From: CAVSQX01 sp963730225
Lineage (GTDB): Bacteria; Planctomycetota; Phycisphaerae; Tepidisphaerales; Tepidisphaeraceae
Direction of reading: 5' to 3'
DNA: 64,000 bases
Assembly (NCBI GenBank): GCA_963730225.1
Contig: CAVSQX010000002.1
Coordinates: 124,001-188,000, forward strand
Shown here: piece by piece, positions 35,499 to 46,528 of the stretch
How the letters are laid out: every line of letters begins with the position of its first letter
Numbering within the stretch: the stretch's first letter is position 1
Made by a program: the position numbers and the translations under genes
Notes under the pieces: model-generated
What the model was told of the DNA's origin: nothing
Databases searched by the model: none
The model's input: only the letters and a program-made list of their open reading frames with translations

Positions 35499-36538
35499 AT
35501 GCCTGATGCCGATTCCGTTCCCGCCGCCCCCGAAATCAGCCAGGATTTCGTTGATCGATACCCATTTTTCCTCCGACCCGCCGTCCGCCGAGTGGTCGCG
35601 ATCGGCTTTGCCCTTGGCTGCATCGCCTGGCTTCTCAGGCTGGTGATCTACCCCGGCGCCGATCCGCTGGCGTGGACCACCCAAATCGTCATCGCCATGG
35701 CGTCGCTGCTGATCTGGTGGTGGGGCGTGATCGTCCGCCGGCGCCACTGGTCGGTTCCAACCCGCCGACTGTGCCAATTCATCCAGGAAGCGCGAAACGG
35801 CCAAATCTCCATCGAGCATCTGGGCGCCTTGCAGGGCGGAATTCAACCGCTGATTCCATCCATTCAGCAGCTACTGCGCGACCTCAAGCAGCAGCGAGCC
35901 GACATGGCCGCCCTCAACGATGAAATCCGTCTCCGAGTCGCCGGGCGAACCGACGCCCTGGAGCGAAAGATCGGCTCGCTTCAGATGCAGGCGATGCGCG
36001 ATCTGCTTTCCGGGCTGAACAACCGCCGGGCGCTGGATCAGGAATTGCCGCGAATGATCGAGAGCCATCGCGCCGACGGCCAGGACATGTGTCTGCTGAT
36101 GATGGACGTCGATTATTTCAAGCAGTTGAACGACTCGCTCGGCCACGCCGCCGGGGACCAGTTGCTGCGCGAGCTCGGACAGATTATTCGCTCCACGCTT
36201 CGTCAGGACGATCTGGCGTTTCGCTGCGGCGGCGATGAATTTGTTGTGTTGCTCAACCAATGCGGCGCCGCCGGCGGGCAGTCGATCGCCGATCGACTCA
36301 CTTCGCTTGCCGACGGATTAGCCCGTCCTCTTCGCATTGCCTGGCCGCTCGGCTTGTCGATCGGGATTTGCGCCCTATCCGATCTGGCCGAGCCCAATCC
36401 GCAGTCGATGTTGGAAGTCGCCGACAAGCGGTTGTACGCCGCCAAGGCCGCGCAAGCAAAACTTCCCCAGCGCCCGCCGCGCCGGTTAAAACACCATCAC
36501 GGCGGGACAGACCGCAGCCCCGGCCCGCATCCGAATGA
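35499..36538 (+). CDS. Membrane-bound diguanylate cyclase (GGDEF; frame change near end)
   Basis: Makes c-di-GMP from two GTP. Two N-terminal membrane helices (about residues 30-50 and 60-78) precede a coiled-coil/HAMP-like stretch and the GGDEF domain (about 160-330) with MMDVDYFKQLNDSLGHAAGD and the intact active loop RCGGDEFVVL. No I-site RxxD is obvious before the loop. The literal frame runs to 36647 into the protease gene; a GC-dinucleotide loss at 36449-36453 is likely, because the other frame ends naturally (SKTSPAPAAPVKTPSRR...) at TGA 36538. GGAG eight bases upstream favours ATG 35499. Confidence 0.85.
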
Positions 36539-36592
36539 GTCACCCACCCCATGCCGGCCGGCGCTTCGCTCTGGGCCGCCGTGTGAGCAACC

Positions 36593-39500
36593 TCACAACA
36601 CTTCAACTTTGAAATCGTTCGCGAAGGTCAAAAGACTCGCGCTCTGACGATGCGACCATTGAAAAGTCTTCTTCCCCGGCTCTGCATCGGTCAGCGCATC
36701 CAGCGAGTCGGTCGCCACGCCGAACGCGACTCCGCCGTTGTCCGTTTCGACACGGCGCAGCACGAGATCGCCCATTTCCTCAGCTGCGATCGTCGATCCG
36801 CTGACCGCAAACGTCGTGTTCGGCAGGCCGGTCACCACGAAGCTGAGAATCTCCGCCGGCGAAATGAACGCCGAGGAATCCGTCGGCAACGCGGTAATCG
36901 AATCATCGACACCCGCCAGCACGTCCGAGTTCAACAGCGTGCCAACTCGTACCGAGCGAATATTCCCCGCCGCCCGCACCTGCGTGCCATCGAGATTTTC
37001 ATTGACCACCAGCGAGCCGATCGACGGCGTCGCGGTGTTCCCGGCGACGGCTGTGCCGCCGGTCAGCGTCAGCGTCGCGTCGGCAAAATCATGCGTCACG
37101 TGCAGGACGCCGATCGTTTGCGCGGTCAACGTGCCGTCGTCGTCCCCCAGTACCGTCATGGAATTTATCTTTCCGCCGAAGGTTGCCGACCACGCCGAGG
37201 AAATCGGCCCGGTCACGATCGTTCCGGCCGATCCGGCGATGTTCCAGATTCCGTCGGTCAACGCGCCGTCGATTCTTGCGTTCTTCAGCGTTTCTCCATC
37301 GCTGGTCAGGGCCAGCCCGGCGGCGAACTGGCCCATCGATCGCAGCACCGCCAGCGATGGAGCCGTGATCGTTTCCGCCTGCGAATCGGTGTTGAGCCAT
37401 TCCGCCACCACCAGCGACGCCAGCGGCTCGGCGACGCTCATCGACAAATCCGAAACATCTCCCAGGCTGATGGTTCCATCCACGCCGGTACCCTGAATCG
37501 ACAGTGTATTTCCCCCGCTGGCGCCGCCCAGAACCAGCGACCGAACCGTGCCGGTCACCGTCAGGTTGCCTTCCAGATCGATCTTGGGCGCGTTCAGGCT
37601 CGCCAGCGACCCGGTGATTTGCATCAGCGAGAAATCGGTTTTAGCCGAGCCGGCAACCTCGACGGTCAGAGATGATTTGACGGTGGTGTCGTCCAACGTC
37701 ACTTCCACCGACGAAGCGTCGTCGCCAACAATCGAAACCTGCCCCGATCCCGGGCCGGCCAGGTGCAGCGACACTTCGCGCCCGGCGGAATCTTTGTAGC
37801 TGGCGCCGGCCTTGGCGCTGAAGTCCAGCCGGGTGATCGGAACCACGCTGATGGTCGCTTCGGCCTGGCCGCCTTCAATCACCACGTTGGAATCGGTGGT
37901 GGAAAGATTGAGGAAAAATGTCTCGCTGGAAGTGGCGTTGGCATCGTAGAGAATCGGCACTGAAACCGTCGCGGTGGTCTGGCCCGGCACGAACGTGAGC
38001 GAACCGTCGGTGGACGTGTAATCGGTTCCCGCGGCTGCCGTCCCATTCTGCGTGGCGTAGTCGATCGTCACATCAACCGCCGGCGACATGTCCAGCGATA
38101 TCGTGAAAACCGCCGAGCCGGTCGTGCCGGGATCGGGCTCCTCGATCGTCGCCGGAGCGGTAACCGTGGCCGCCGGCAAATTGGCCGCCGCTACCGTCAA
38201 CACGTAACTGCCCGTGCTTCCGGCGGTGACGCCCGAGCCGGTTTCCGGATTGTAGCTGTCGTTGCCCGATCCGCTGACGCCGATGTAGTACGTTTGTCCG
38301 CCGGTCAATTGCGCGGATGAAGCTGGCGGTGGTTTGCGCAGTGGCGTTGTCGTTCTCGGCGATCTGATTGCCGTTGGCGTCGAACAGCCGCAGCAGCGTG
38401 TCGGCGCTGCCTTCCTGCGAGGTGTCGGTGAGAATGTCGTACAGGCCGGTGGTGCTGGGCGTGAATTTGTACAGATCGACATCCGTATCCCCGATGATCA
38501 GGCCGTTGTACTGCCCCAGTTCGCCGGTCACGGTTTGCCCGGTGGTGATCGTTTGCGGCGTGCCGTTTTCGATCGAGCCGTCATTCAGAGATGTCAGATC
38601 GCTGGTCGGCAGCAGCGATGAAATCAGCGAATACGAACCGGTTTGTCCACCGCTGCCGCTGCCGAGCGAGAACCAGTTGAAATCGGAATTGCCCGCGCCG
38701 GTCACGGAAACGTAAACCGTCGTGCCGGCCGAAAGCTGATCGATCAGCGATGCTCCTGAGCCGGTTACCGAACCCACTTCGGTGATGCTGCTGTCGTCGG
38801 AAGTCAGCGTCCACAATTGCACGTTGGGGCTGAAGCCGCTGCTGGTGGCGGTGGCGGTGAGATCGAGCAGGCCACTGGAATTGACGGTGTAGGTGTACCA
38901 ATCCACATATTTGAATCCGCCGTCGGCGCCGAGATTGGCGTTGGTGGAACTGATCGCGCCATCGACCACTTGCCCGACGTTTACGGTGTTGGCCAGCAGG
39001 GCGGTGCCGTCGGTGTTGCCGTTGTTGAAGGAAATATCCAGCGTGTAATCCGTTGGATCAGCGGTGCTGCCGGACGCTCGGGTGTACGGATCGGTCGGAT
39101 TGAAGCTGGCGTTGCTGGCGACCGTCACCGCGATGTAATACGTGTCGCCGATGGTGGCGTTGAATTGAACTTCGCTGTTGGAAGCATAACTCGACACCAT
39201 TCCGTTGGAGGCGATCTCGCTGAGATTGCCGTCAAAAACTTCCACGTAACTGTCGGCCCCGCCGAAAGCGCCGTATTCGGTCGCATCGACGTCCGCCGTC
39301 ACCACGCCGGTGTCGGGCGCGGTGATTTGGAACATGTCCACATCGCCGTTGGGCACCGAGACGCGCGTGGTTCCACCGTTGGGCGCGGATCGGAGCCGAG
39401 GATTCCGTCATACTCGTTGGCGACGACATTGTTGGCCAGCACCTGATTCGGATCGGTCAGATCGACGGAAACCGCGCCCTGCGGCACGCCGTTGGGATCG

Positions 39501-41143
39501 GGATTCGACAAGCCCAGCGTCAGCGTGTAATCGCCCGTGGTGCTGCCGCCGGTCGCGCCCGAGCCGTCGGCGATGTCGTAGGAATTATTCCCCAAACTGC
39601 TGACGCCGAGGTAGTACGTGCCGACGGCCAGCGTGCTGGCGGTGGTGAGCGTGGGATACCCGGCCGAAGAAGTTCCCTCGACGATTTGAAGCTGGTTTCC
39701 CGAACTGTCGAACAGCCGCAGCGTGGCGTCGAACGCCGTTCCGCCGTTGGGCTGCGACAGCGCCGCCGTGAACGTGCCGACTTCGTCCAAGGTCACCTCG
39801 TACAAATCCACATCGTTGGGGCCGACGTCGTTGAGCCCATCGCTTCCGATGTTTCCGTTCACCGTGTAATCCTGCGTGCCGTTGAGATCGGGCGCGACGA
39901 TGGCGGCGGCGATCGTGTTGTTGATGTCGGCGTTGCTGGTTTGTCCGGTGAACATCGCCTGCACCGCCTGGATCGCGGCCAGCACGTTCACCCGATCGTA
40001 CGAATCCCCCGTGCCGGGGAGCGCTTCGACGTTGTTGTTGACCAACTCCCCGTCGCTGATCTGCACGCGCCCGTCGCCGGCGATGGTCGGATCGGGAATC
40101 TGATCCGATGTCGCCTTGATGATCGTCAGAACCTGATTGGGGCTGAGATACTGCCCGCCATACGTTTCGGCCGCCTGCTGCATCAGCGCGACCATTCCGC
40201 TGACAAACGGCGACGCCATGCTGGTGCCCGACAGCGTGTTGAGCAAATCGTTGCTGCCGTTGGTGCCGCTGGACGTGCCGTTCCAGTCGCTGATGATGTT
40301 CATGCCCGGCGCCGCCACCTGGTTCGGCAGCGTGCTGCGCTGGCTGGTGGCGGCGAATTGATCCGCCGTCGCAGAACTTTCCACCGCGGCCCAACTGTCG
40401 TACTGCGAGCCGTAGGAATACGTGTCGAAATCGTATCCCGCTCCGTTGTCCGACCAGACGTTGGCAACGCTGATCGTCGAAACCACCGCCGGATAACTTT
40501 CGCCCGGAACCGGATCGTTCGCATAGCTGTTGCCCGCGGCGGCGACCACGGTGATCCCCATGCCTTCCAGCGTTTTGATCTCGGTGGAAATATCATCCGC
40601 ACTCGGAACGGTGTTGTCGTTCACGCCGCCGTTGCTGGTCGCTTCGCCCAGCGACATGTTCACCACCTTGATGTTGAACTGCGAGGCGAAATCCTGCACG
40701 AATTCCAGCCCGCGCAGCAGCGGATCGCCGCCGAGCTGGCTTTCGCCGCTGTCGGCGATCACTTTCACGTCGACCAGATCCGCTCCGTACGCCACGCCGA
40801 TATTCGGATCGGCCGACGCGGCGATGCCCGAAACGTTCGTTCCATGGCCGTCGTTGTCCACCGCGTCGGCGACGGAGCTGGAATTAATCGAAGCCGGCAC
40901 CGTGTCTTCCACGGCGTTGTAAAAGGCGAGCACCTTCCCCGCAAAATCCGGATTCGCCGCGTCGATGCCCGTGTCCAGCACGGCGACCGTGATTCCGCTT
41001 CCGGTGATCGACGAATACGTCGGATCGCTGCGCAGCTCGGTTAAATCGGTGACATCGAACGAATCATTATGAACGGCAAACAGAAACCGGGATTCCAGAC
41101 GCTCCATCCCGATCGTTCGATCGCGACGACGAGTTGAATGCAC
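36593..41143 (-). CDS. Giant secreted subtilisin-like (S8) protease with PPC and Calx-beta domains (two frame changes)
   Basis: Predicted extracellular serine protease of about 1515 residues. It starts (GTG 41143, AGGAG upstream) with RTIGMERLESRFLFAVH, the planctomycete extracellular N-terminal motif. S8 triad: Asp in AVLDTGID, His in DGHGTNVSG, Ser in LSGTSMASPFVSG. It is followed by several bacterial pre-peptidase C-terminal (PPC) domains (DVDLYEVTL, DVDMFQITA, DVDLYKFTP), a Calx-beta-like domain (VDVTIDYATQNGTAAAGTDY) and a long beta-helix-like tail. Frames change near 39388 (-1 in CCC) and at GCGCGG 38311-38316 (dinucleotide). No PEP-CTERM or LPXTG anchor. Confidence 0.85.
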
Positions 41144-41295
41144 GACATCTCCTGGGAAAGCTGAAAATCCGGCGTCAAGTTACCGCTCTGAAAGACGCCG
41201 CACCGCCGCCGGCATTTTCAATTATTTCACCGCGAATGCGAATGGAATGCTGGCCGCTTTCAAAAATTTCCGCAATGCCTTAAACTTTCCCCATT

Positions 41296-41865
41296 ATGCG
41301 TCATGTTATCTCTGCGCTGGTGATGAACGAGCCGGGCGTCCTGGCCAATGTGGCGGGCATGTTCGCCGCCCGGGGTTTTAACATCGATTCCCTGGTCGTC
41401 GGACGGACCGAAAACCCCGAGTTGTCGCGCATGACCATCGTCGTCACCGCCGACGAAAACACGCTCGAGCAGGTTCGCAAGCAACTGGCCAAACTGGTGC
41501 CCGTGGTGAAGGTGCGCGATTTCAAGGACGACGCCTACATCGAGCGCGATCTGGCTCTGATCACCGTCGCCGTTCCCGCCGAGCAGCGCAGCCAGGTGAT
41601 CGAAATCGCCAATCTTTTTCGCGCCCACGTCGTCGACGTCGCCCACGGCAGCCTGGTCGTCGAACTATCCGGCACCGAGGAAAAGATCGAACGGTTCATC
41701 GAGTTGCTCAAGCCCTACGGCATCACCGAGCTGGCCCGCACCGGCGTGATTGCCATGGCCCGCGGCATGCAGACCCAAAAAGATTCCGCCGCTACCGCCG
41801 CCGGCCCCAAGCAGCGAAAACGCAGCATCGACGCACCGGCCGCCGCGTCGCTGCCGCCCAGTTGA
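41296..41865 (+). CDS. ilvN: Acetolactate synthase small (regulatory) subunit
   Basis: Regulatory subunit of acetohydroxyacid synthase that confers valine feedback control on branched-chain amino acid synthesis. 189 residues: N-terminal ACT domain (ISALVMNEPGVLANVAGMFAARGFNIDSLVVG), the conserved TADENTLEQVRKQLAKLV segment and a C-terminal ALS_ss_C domain (AHVVDVAHGSLVVELSG, GITELARTGVIAMARG). A charged Pro/Ala-rich tail of about 25 residues is extra. The catalytic subunit gene ilvB is not adjacent. Confidence 0.95.
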   Translation: MRHVISALVMNEPGVLANVAGMFAARGFNIDSLVVGRTENPELSRMTIVVTADENTLEQVRKQLAKLVPVVKVRDFKDDAYIERDLALITVAVPAEQRSQVIEIANLFRAHVVDVAHGSLVVELSGTEEKIERFIELLKPYGITELARTGVIAMARGMQTQKDSAATAAGPKQRKRSIDAPAAASLPPS

Positions 41866-41869
41866 TGAA

Positions 41870-43159
41870 TCACGCTTTGGCCAGGGCATCCAGCACAATC
41901 TTCGCATGACGCTGCGTCGCCCCCTGGTTATTCCTCACGACTTCCTGCGCCCGCCGGCCGATCTCCATCGCCCCCGCGCGATCGTTCAGCCATCGCTCAA
42001 GAGTCTGTCGCAATTCTGATTCACTTCGCACTTCCGCTATCGCCCCCGCCGCGCGGAAACGATTCATCGCGTCGGCAAAATTCCCCGTCCAGGGCCCGAC
42101 GACAATCGGTTTGGCCAGCGCCGCCGGCTCGATCATGTCGCTGCCGTGCTGGCGAGAGCCCAGATCCACCAGCGATCGCCCGACGAACACCACATCGGCC
42201 AGGCTGTAGAATCTCCGCAGCTCGCCCATGGTGTCGCCGAGAATCACGGCGCCGGCTTCCCCGATCTTTTTTTCTGATCGCCGCAGCAGCCCAAAGCCCG
42301 CTTGTTGGATGGGGCCGGCGACTTCGTCAAACCGCTCGGGCTTTCGGGGAACGATGATGAGCCGCAGTTGCGGAAACTGCGCAAGCAGATCGCGGTAGAT
42401 TCTCAGAAGAATTTCTTCTTCGCCGGGGCCGGTGGAGCCGCAGAGCCAGATGATTTCGCCGGGCATCAGGCCCAACTGCGTCGACAGTTCCAAATCGCCT
42501 TCGACGTGATCGCTCACGTTCGCCGTGTCGAACTTCATGGTGCCGGTGACGCGGGTGCGGTCGGGCGGGGATCCGAGTTCGACGAAACGCCGGGCGTAAT
42601 CTTCATCTTGCGCGCACACGGTATTCAGCCGCCGCAGCATTCCCGCGACAATCGGCCTGATTCGCCGGTACCGCTGATAGGTCGACGTCGTCATCCGGCC
42701 GTTCATCAGCAGCACCGGAATCCGCCGCTTCTGACATTGCCGCAGAAAATTCGGCCACAACTCCAATTCCATCAGCACGACCAGCGACGGCTTGACCGCA
42801 TTCAGCAGCCGGCGCACCGCCCAACTGAAATCGACCGGAAATCGAATCACCGAAATGCGCGCTTCCGAGCCGTACAACACCATACCCCGCGCGTGCCCGG
42901 TTTCCGTTGTCGTGGAAACCACCACATGCAGATCGTTTCGCTGGGCCAACAGCAATTTGACCAGGGCGACCGTCGCATTGATCTCCCCCAGGCTCACCGC
43001 GTGGATCAGCACGGCCGGGCCGTCTTCGCGCCGCGGCGAGATTTTCCCCATCCGATTCGCCGCCGCTTCCAGCACCTTCCGCCGCGCGGCGGGAACCGTC
43101 AGCCAAAACGGCGCTGCCACCAGAATGAGCAAGCCGTAAGCGATGTCATACAGGTTCAT
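41870..43159 (-). CDS. waaA: 3-deoxy-D-manno-octulosonic acid (Kdo) transferase
   Basis: Inner-membrane-associated GT-B glycosyltransferase that adds Kdo to lipid A precursor from CMP-Kdo; its presence implies LPS. The 429-residue product has an N-terminal anchor (IAYGLLILVAAPFWL), the acceptor domain with HAVSLGEINATVALVKLL and MELELWPNFL, and the donor domain with VPRKPERFDEV, LGDTMGELRRFYSLADVVFVG and the GSDMIEPAALAKPIVVGP motif. Intact. Convergent with ilvN (4-bp gap) and 26 bp after nadD. Confidence 0.95.
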   Translation of the reverse strand: MNLYDIAYGLLILVAAPFWLTVPAARRKVLEAAANRMGKISPRREDGPAVLIHAVSLGEINATVALVKLLLAQRNDLHVVVSTTTETGHARGMVLYGSEARISVIRFPVDFSWAVRRLLNAVKPSLVVLMELELWPNFLRQCQKRRIPVLLMNGRMTTSTYQRYRRIRPIVAGMLRRLNTVCAQDEDYARRFVELGSPPDRTRVTGTMKFDTANVSDHVEGDLELSTQLGLMPGEIIWLCGSTGPGEEEILLRIYRDLLAQFPQLRLIIVPRKPERFDEVAGPIQQAGFGLLRRSEKKIGEAGAVILGDTMGELRRFYSLADVVFVGRSLVDLGSRQHGSDMIEPAALAKPIVVGPWTGNFADAMNRFRAAGAIAEVRSESELRQTLERWLNDRAGAMEIGRRAQEVVRNNQGATQRHAKIVLDALAKA

Positions 43160-43185
43160 CTTGCCGCGGCCGATGTGTTACCAGT

Positions 43186-43782
43186 TCAGTCCTGTCGGCG
43201 ATAGAGGCCGTGATCGTGGATGTATCGCTCCACCGCCGGCGGCACCAGATCGGAAATCGATTTCCCGTCGGCCACTCGTCGACGGATATCCGTTCCCCTG
43301 ATATCCAGCAGCGGCGCTTCGACCACCTGATTGCTCAAGTGTCGAAACTCCGGCGGCATGGTTTGCCAATCAAACGCCCATCCCGGCCGCGCGATCACCA
43401 CAAACGCCACTTCCGCCAGCAATCTGGCAGCTTCATGCCACTGTGGCAGCAGCCGAAGCATGTCCGCTCCAATCAGCCAAAAAATTTCTGACCAGCCGCG
43501 ACGGCGAAATTCCCGGGCCGTATCGATGGTGTAACTGGGCCCGCCGCGTTGAAGCTCGATATCGTCAATCTCAAAAACATCGTTGCCGCTTGCCGCCAAT
43601 CGGCACATTTCCAGTCGATCCGCCGCGGCAGCGATATTCGTATCTCCTTGTTTGTGCGGCGGTTGCCCGGACGGAATCAACACGACTCGACCAAAACCTG
43701 CCTTTTGGGCAACCGTGGCGGCGCAAGCCAGATGCCCATTGTGAATCGGATTGAAGCTGCCGCCGAAGCAAAGCCGCCGCAT
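43186..43782 (-). CDS. nadD: Nicotinate-nucleotide adenylyltransferase
   Basis: NAD biosynthesis enzyme that joins ATP and nicotinate mononucleotide. The 198-residue product has the nucleotidyltransferase motif CFGGSFNPIHNGHLACA, IPSGQPPHKQ, DDIELQRGGPSYTIDT, WLIGADMLRLLPQWHEA and the C-terminal ISTTDIR-like element DIRGTDIRRRV, ending VERYIHDHGLY. Start ATG 43782 (MRRLCFGG) fits the family; an upstream ATG adds 27 unrelated residues. It lies upstream of waaA. Confidence 0.95.
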   Translation of the reverse strand: MRRLCFGGSFNPIHNGHLACAATVAQKAGFGRVVLIPSGQPPHKQGDTNIAAAADRLEMCRLAASGNDVFEIDDIELQRGGPSYTIDTAREFRRRGWSEIFWLIGADMLRLLPQWHEAARLLAEVAFVVIARPGWAFDWQTMPPEFRHLSNQVVEAPLLDIRGTDIRRRVADGKSISDLVPPAVERYIHDHGLYRRQD

Positions 43783-44070
43783 TGGCGAAAAAGTAGAGAA
43801 AATCCCGCTCCGCGTCGAATATTTACGCTCTGCCGCGAATCTATTGTTATTGGTATGCAACATGCTTCGTCTTTACGGATGATAATTGCGGCATTCGTCC
43901 AATGCCGCCTTGCGAATTTCCAGCCGATTTTGCAAGCCGTTGTTTTATATGACTTTATGAATTATTGACACCATAATTAGGCAACGTAATATCTTTCCAA
44001 CAAGTAGAATAATTTTGCGGGCTGAGCGGTTTATTATGGTTGTCAGGAATGACGTTTGAAGGAGGCCACT

Positions 44071-45048
44071 ATGGTCGCCACGATGTCCAATAACAGAAAG
44101 ATTTCGATTCCCCGGCCGCTTCGCGAGAAGGTCGAAGCCCTGCTGGTTGAAAACTACGCCTACATGGACAGTCCCGTTTTCCGACGCAAGAACATCGAGA
44201 AGGAACTTTTCGATTTCGAGCAGGAACCGGATCTGCCTCTGACCAGTTGGTACCAGCCCACCCGCGACGACGCCGTGGATATCTCAACAGATTCCGCGCC
44301 CACGCTCATGAAGGCCGACGAAGAGCGGATGATGTTTCTGCGCTTCAACTACTGCAAGCGCCGCCTTTCTCAATACAAGAAGCTGATCCGCAGGGACGGC
44401 CTCACGCGCGAGCTGGCCCGCGGGTTCCTGGAATGGCACCGCAAGTTCGAGCACTTCCGCGAATATCTCGTCCGGACCAATCTGGCTTTGGTGCTGGCGA
44501 TGGCCAAGCGCACCCGCCTGGGCGATGTCGATTTCGCTGAAGTCGTCAGCGAAGGCAACATGGCCTTGCTGCGGGCCGTCGATAAATTCAGCATCGATCG
44601 CGGCTTCAAGTTCAGCACCTACGCCTGCCGCGCGATCCTCAAGGCGTTCAGCCGAACCGCCCTGAAGACCAATCGCTACAAGACTCGATTCCCCGTCGAA
44701 TTCGAGCCGGACTACGAAAAGAGCGATTGGGCCGATCGTCGCCGCGACGCCGTCGAAGAGGATTGTGTCGACGAGCTCAAGCAGATCGTCGATCGCAATC
44801 TGGCCGAGCTGAGCGATGTCGAGCAGACGGTGATTCGCCGCCGCTTCAACTGGCAACAGGCGGAAGAAAATCCCCTCACGCTGGAAGAAGTCGGCCAGAT
44901 CATCGGCGTGACCAAGGAGCGCGTGCGTCAAATCCAGAACAAGGCGTTGACCAAAATTCGCCACGTGATGGAAGACGGCGTTCTGCGAACGCGCACCCGG
45001 CCGATCGTCGATCCCGCCATCGAACAAGAAGAGGCCACGCGCGCTTAA
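44071..45048 (+). CDS. RNA polymerase sigma-70-family factor
   Basis: A 325-residue group 2-like sigma factor. An N-terminal ~95-residue segment precedes region 1.2/2 (ADEERMMFLRFNYCKRRLSQ), region 2 (VRTNLALVLAMAKRT, ADVVSEGNMALLRAVDKFSIDRGFKFSTYACRAI-like, about 145-205), region 3, and region 4 with LTLEEVGQIIGVTKERVRQIQNKALTKIRH. AAGGAGG (44059-44065) gives ATG 44071 as start. The preceding ~200 bp are AT-rich and probably hold its promoter. It is likely an alternative housekeeping-like factor; its regulon is unknown. Confidence 0.92.
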   Translation: MVATMSNNRKISIPRPLREKVEALLVENYAYMDSPVFRRKNIEKELFDFEQEPDLPLTSWYQPTRDDAVDISTDSAPTLMKADEERMMFLRFNYCKRRLSQYKKLIRRDGLTRELARGFLEWHRKFEHFREYLVRTNLALVLAMAKRTRLGDVDFAEVVSEGNMALLRAVDKFSIDRGFKFSTYACRAILKAFSRTALKTNRYKTRFPVEFEPDYEKSDWADRRRDAVEEDCVDELKQIVDRNLAELSDVEQTVIRRRFNWQQAEENPLTLEEVGQIIGVTKERVRQIQNKALTKIRHVMEDGVLRTRTRPIVDPAIEQEEATRA

Positions 45049-45065
45049 CGGGGCTCTCCCCCGTT

Positions 45066-46250
45066 TCACGCCGGCCCAACGGGCCGGGCGGGCCTTTTCG
45101 CGCCCAGCCACCGCGCCAATCGGCTGGGCCAATCTCTTCGCATGAACGGCTTCTCCGTCAGCAAAAACATGGTCGCCGATCCCACCACGATGATCGGCAA
45201 TAACATCGCCGTCTGCGCCAGAAAATTCACCGCAAACGAATCTCCGAATCTCAGATTCATCGTGAAATGCCCCGGCGCCGCCTTGAAAAAACCGTGGTAC
45301 AGATAAACGCTGTAGCACATGCCGCCCAACGTGTAGATCCACGGATTTCGCAGCACCGCCCGCAAACCTCGCCCCCGCAGAGCGCCAGCGCAGATCAACC
45401 CCAGCAACGCCGGCGATGAAATCGACGGAACCGGATTCCGCAGCAGCAGGGTGACCAGCCCAATTGCCGCCGCAAACGCCAGTGCGTCCCAGATCAGCCA
45501 ATTCTTCGAACCGCGCTCTCGCCAGCTCAACAAATAAAAATCCACCAGCAGCAGCCCGACGAGAAAATAGTGTGCTTCATGCAGCAGGTTGAATCCATTG
45601 ATCTGCCCCGGCTCGCGCACCAGCGGCTGCATCGCCGCCATCGCCGCGACGCCCAGAATCAGAACGCCCCGTCGCAGCCTCGTGCGCCGAATCGCAAACA
45701 CCATCGCCAGCAGCGGCGCGACGATGTAAAACTGCACCTCAATTTCCAGCGACCACGCCGGCGGCAGCACGAGGCTTGGACTGCGATAAATCAGATTGTG
45801 CACGTAGAACAACGACGCCGGGAAATGCCGCACAAGATCGCGCAAACTCGCCGTGCTTCCCCCGGCAAATCCCAGGACGATCAGCCAGAAGATCAGAGCG
45901 ATGACATACGGCGGCTCGATGCGCGTGATTCGGCGGAGAAAATAATATCGCAAATCGACTTTTTTCCCGCCCGCCAGGCGATGCTGCGCAAACGGCAGCG
46001 CCACGACGAATCCGCTGATGACAAAAAACAGTTGTACGCCGACGTGGCCCGTTCGGGCGATTCGGTAGGCCCAGCTCGTCTGCGGGTCCGCCCAATAGGG
46101 ATGCCGCGCTTCTTCCGCCACGTACCCCGCCAGGTGAAAGGCGATTACCGCAAGGATCGCCACGCAGCGCAAACCATCGATTTCCGGAATTAAATTCCCC
46201 GAGGAAGTCGTTCGAGAAAACCGCTTCAGCAGCCGCTCGCCCTGCGCCAC
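45066..46250 (-). CDS. Acyltransferase 3 family membrane protein (OafA/YrhL-like)
   Basis: Integral membrane O-acyltransferase of 394 residues with about ten hydrophobic helices. Signature residues are seen: EIDGLRCVAILAVIAFHL (catalytic-type His), GHVGVQLFFVISGFVVALPF and RRITRIEPPYVIAL. Such enzymes acetylate surface glycans, LPS or peptidoglycan; the substrate cannot be told. The gene is intact and convergent with the sigma factor gene; NIL and MoaD genes are upstream in the same direction. Confidence 0.9.
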   Translation of the reverse strand: MAQGERLLKRFSRTTSSGNLIPEIDGLRCVAILAVIAFHLAGYVAEEARHPYWADPQTSWAYRIARTGHVGVQLFFVISGFVVALPFAQHRLAGGKKVDLRYYFLRRITRIEPPYVIALIFWLIVLGFAGGSTASLRDLVRHFPASLFYVHNLIYRSPSLVLPPAWSLEIEVQFYIVAPLLAMVFAIRRTRLRRGVLILGVAAMAAMQPLVREPGQINGFNLLHEAHYFLVGLLLVDFYLLSWRERGSKNWLIWDALAFAAAIGLVTLLLRNPVPSISSPALLGLICAGALRGRGLRAVLRNPWIYTLGGMCYSVYLYHGFFKAAPGHFTMNLRFGDSFAVNFLAQTAMLLPIIVVGSATMFLLTEKPFMRRDWPSRLARWLGAKRPARPVGPA

Positions 46251-46255
46251 CGGCG

Positions 46256-46513
46256 TTATCCTTCGAGAACGCTTTTTTCGATCGGCTCGACCGTCACGCC
46301 CTTGGATCGCAGAAAGTCGATCGCCGCCGTCACTTCCGATTCCGCTCCGCTCAGCAGCACCGCCATGATGCCGATTTCGTTCTGAACGCTAGCCTGGCGA
46401 ATGTCGAACGACACGTTCGGAAATTTCCGGCTCATCTGCCAGATGATCGGCTGCTCAACCTGCGTCCGGCTGGGGAAGGTGAACCAACAGCGTCTGGAAT
46501 AGTTCGCGGCCAT
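46256..46513 (-). CDS. NIL-domain protein
   Basis: An 85-residue ferredoxin-like-fold protein: RRCWFTFPSRTQVEQPIIWQM, FPNVSFDIRQASVQNEIGIMAVLLSG and FLRSKGVTVEPIE match the NIL domain otherwise found at the end of MetN or fused to ferredoxin. In methanogens and some bacteria NIL proteins take part in sulfide-dependent homocysteine synthesis. The preceding gene encodes a MoaD/ThiS-like sulfur carrier, so a sulfur-transfer role is plausible (inference). Confidence 0.85.
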   Translation of the reverse strand: MAANYSRRCWFTFPSRTQVEQPIIWQMSRKFPNVSFDIRQASVQNEIGIMAVLLSGAESEVTAAIDFLRSKGVTVEPIEKSVLEG

Positions 46514-46528
46514 GGAATGGATCGCCGA

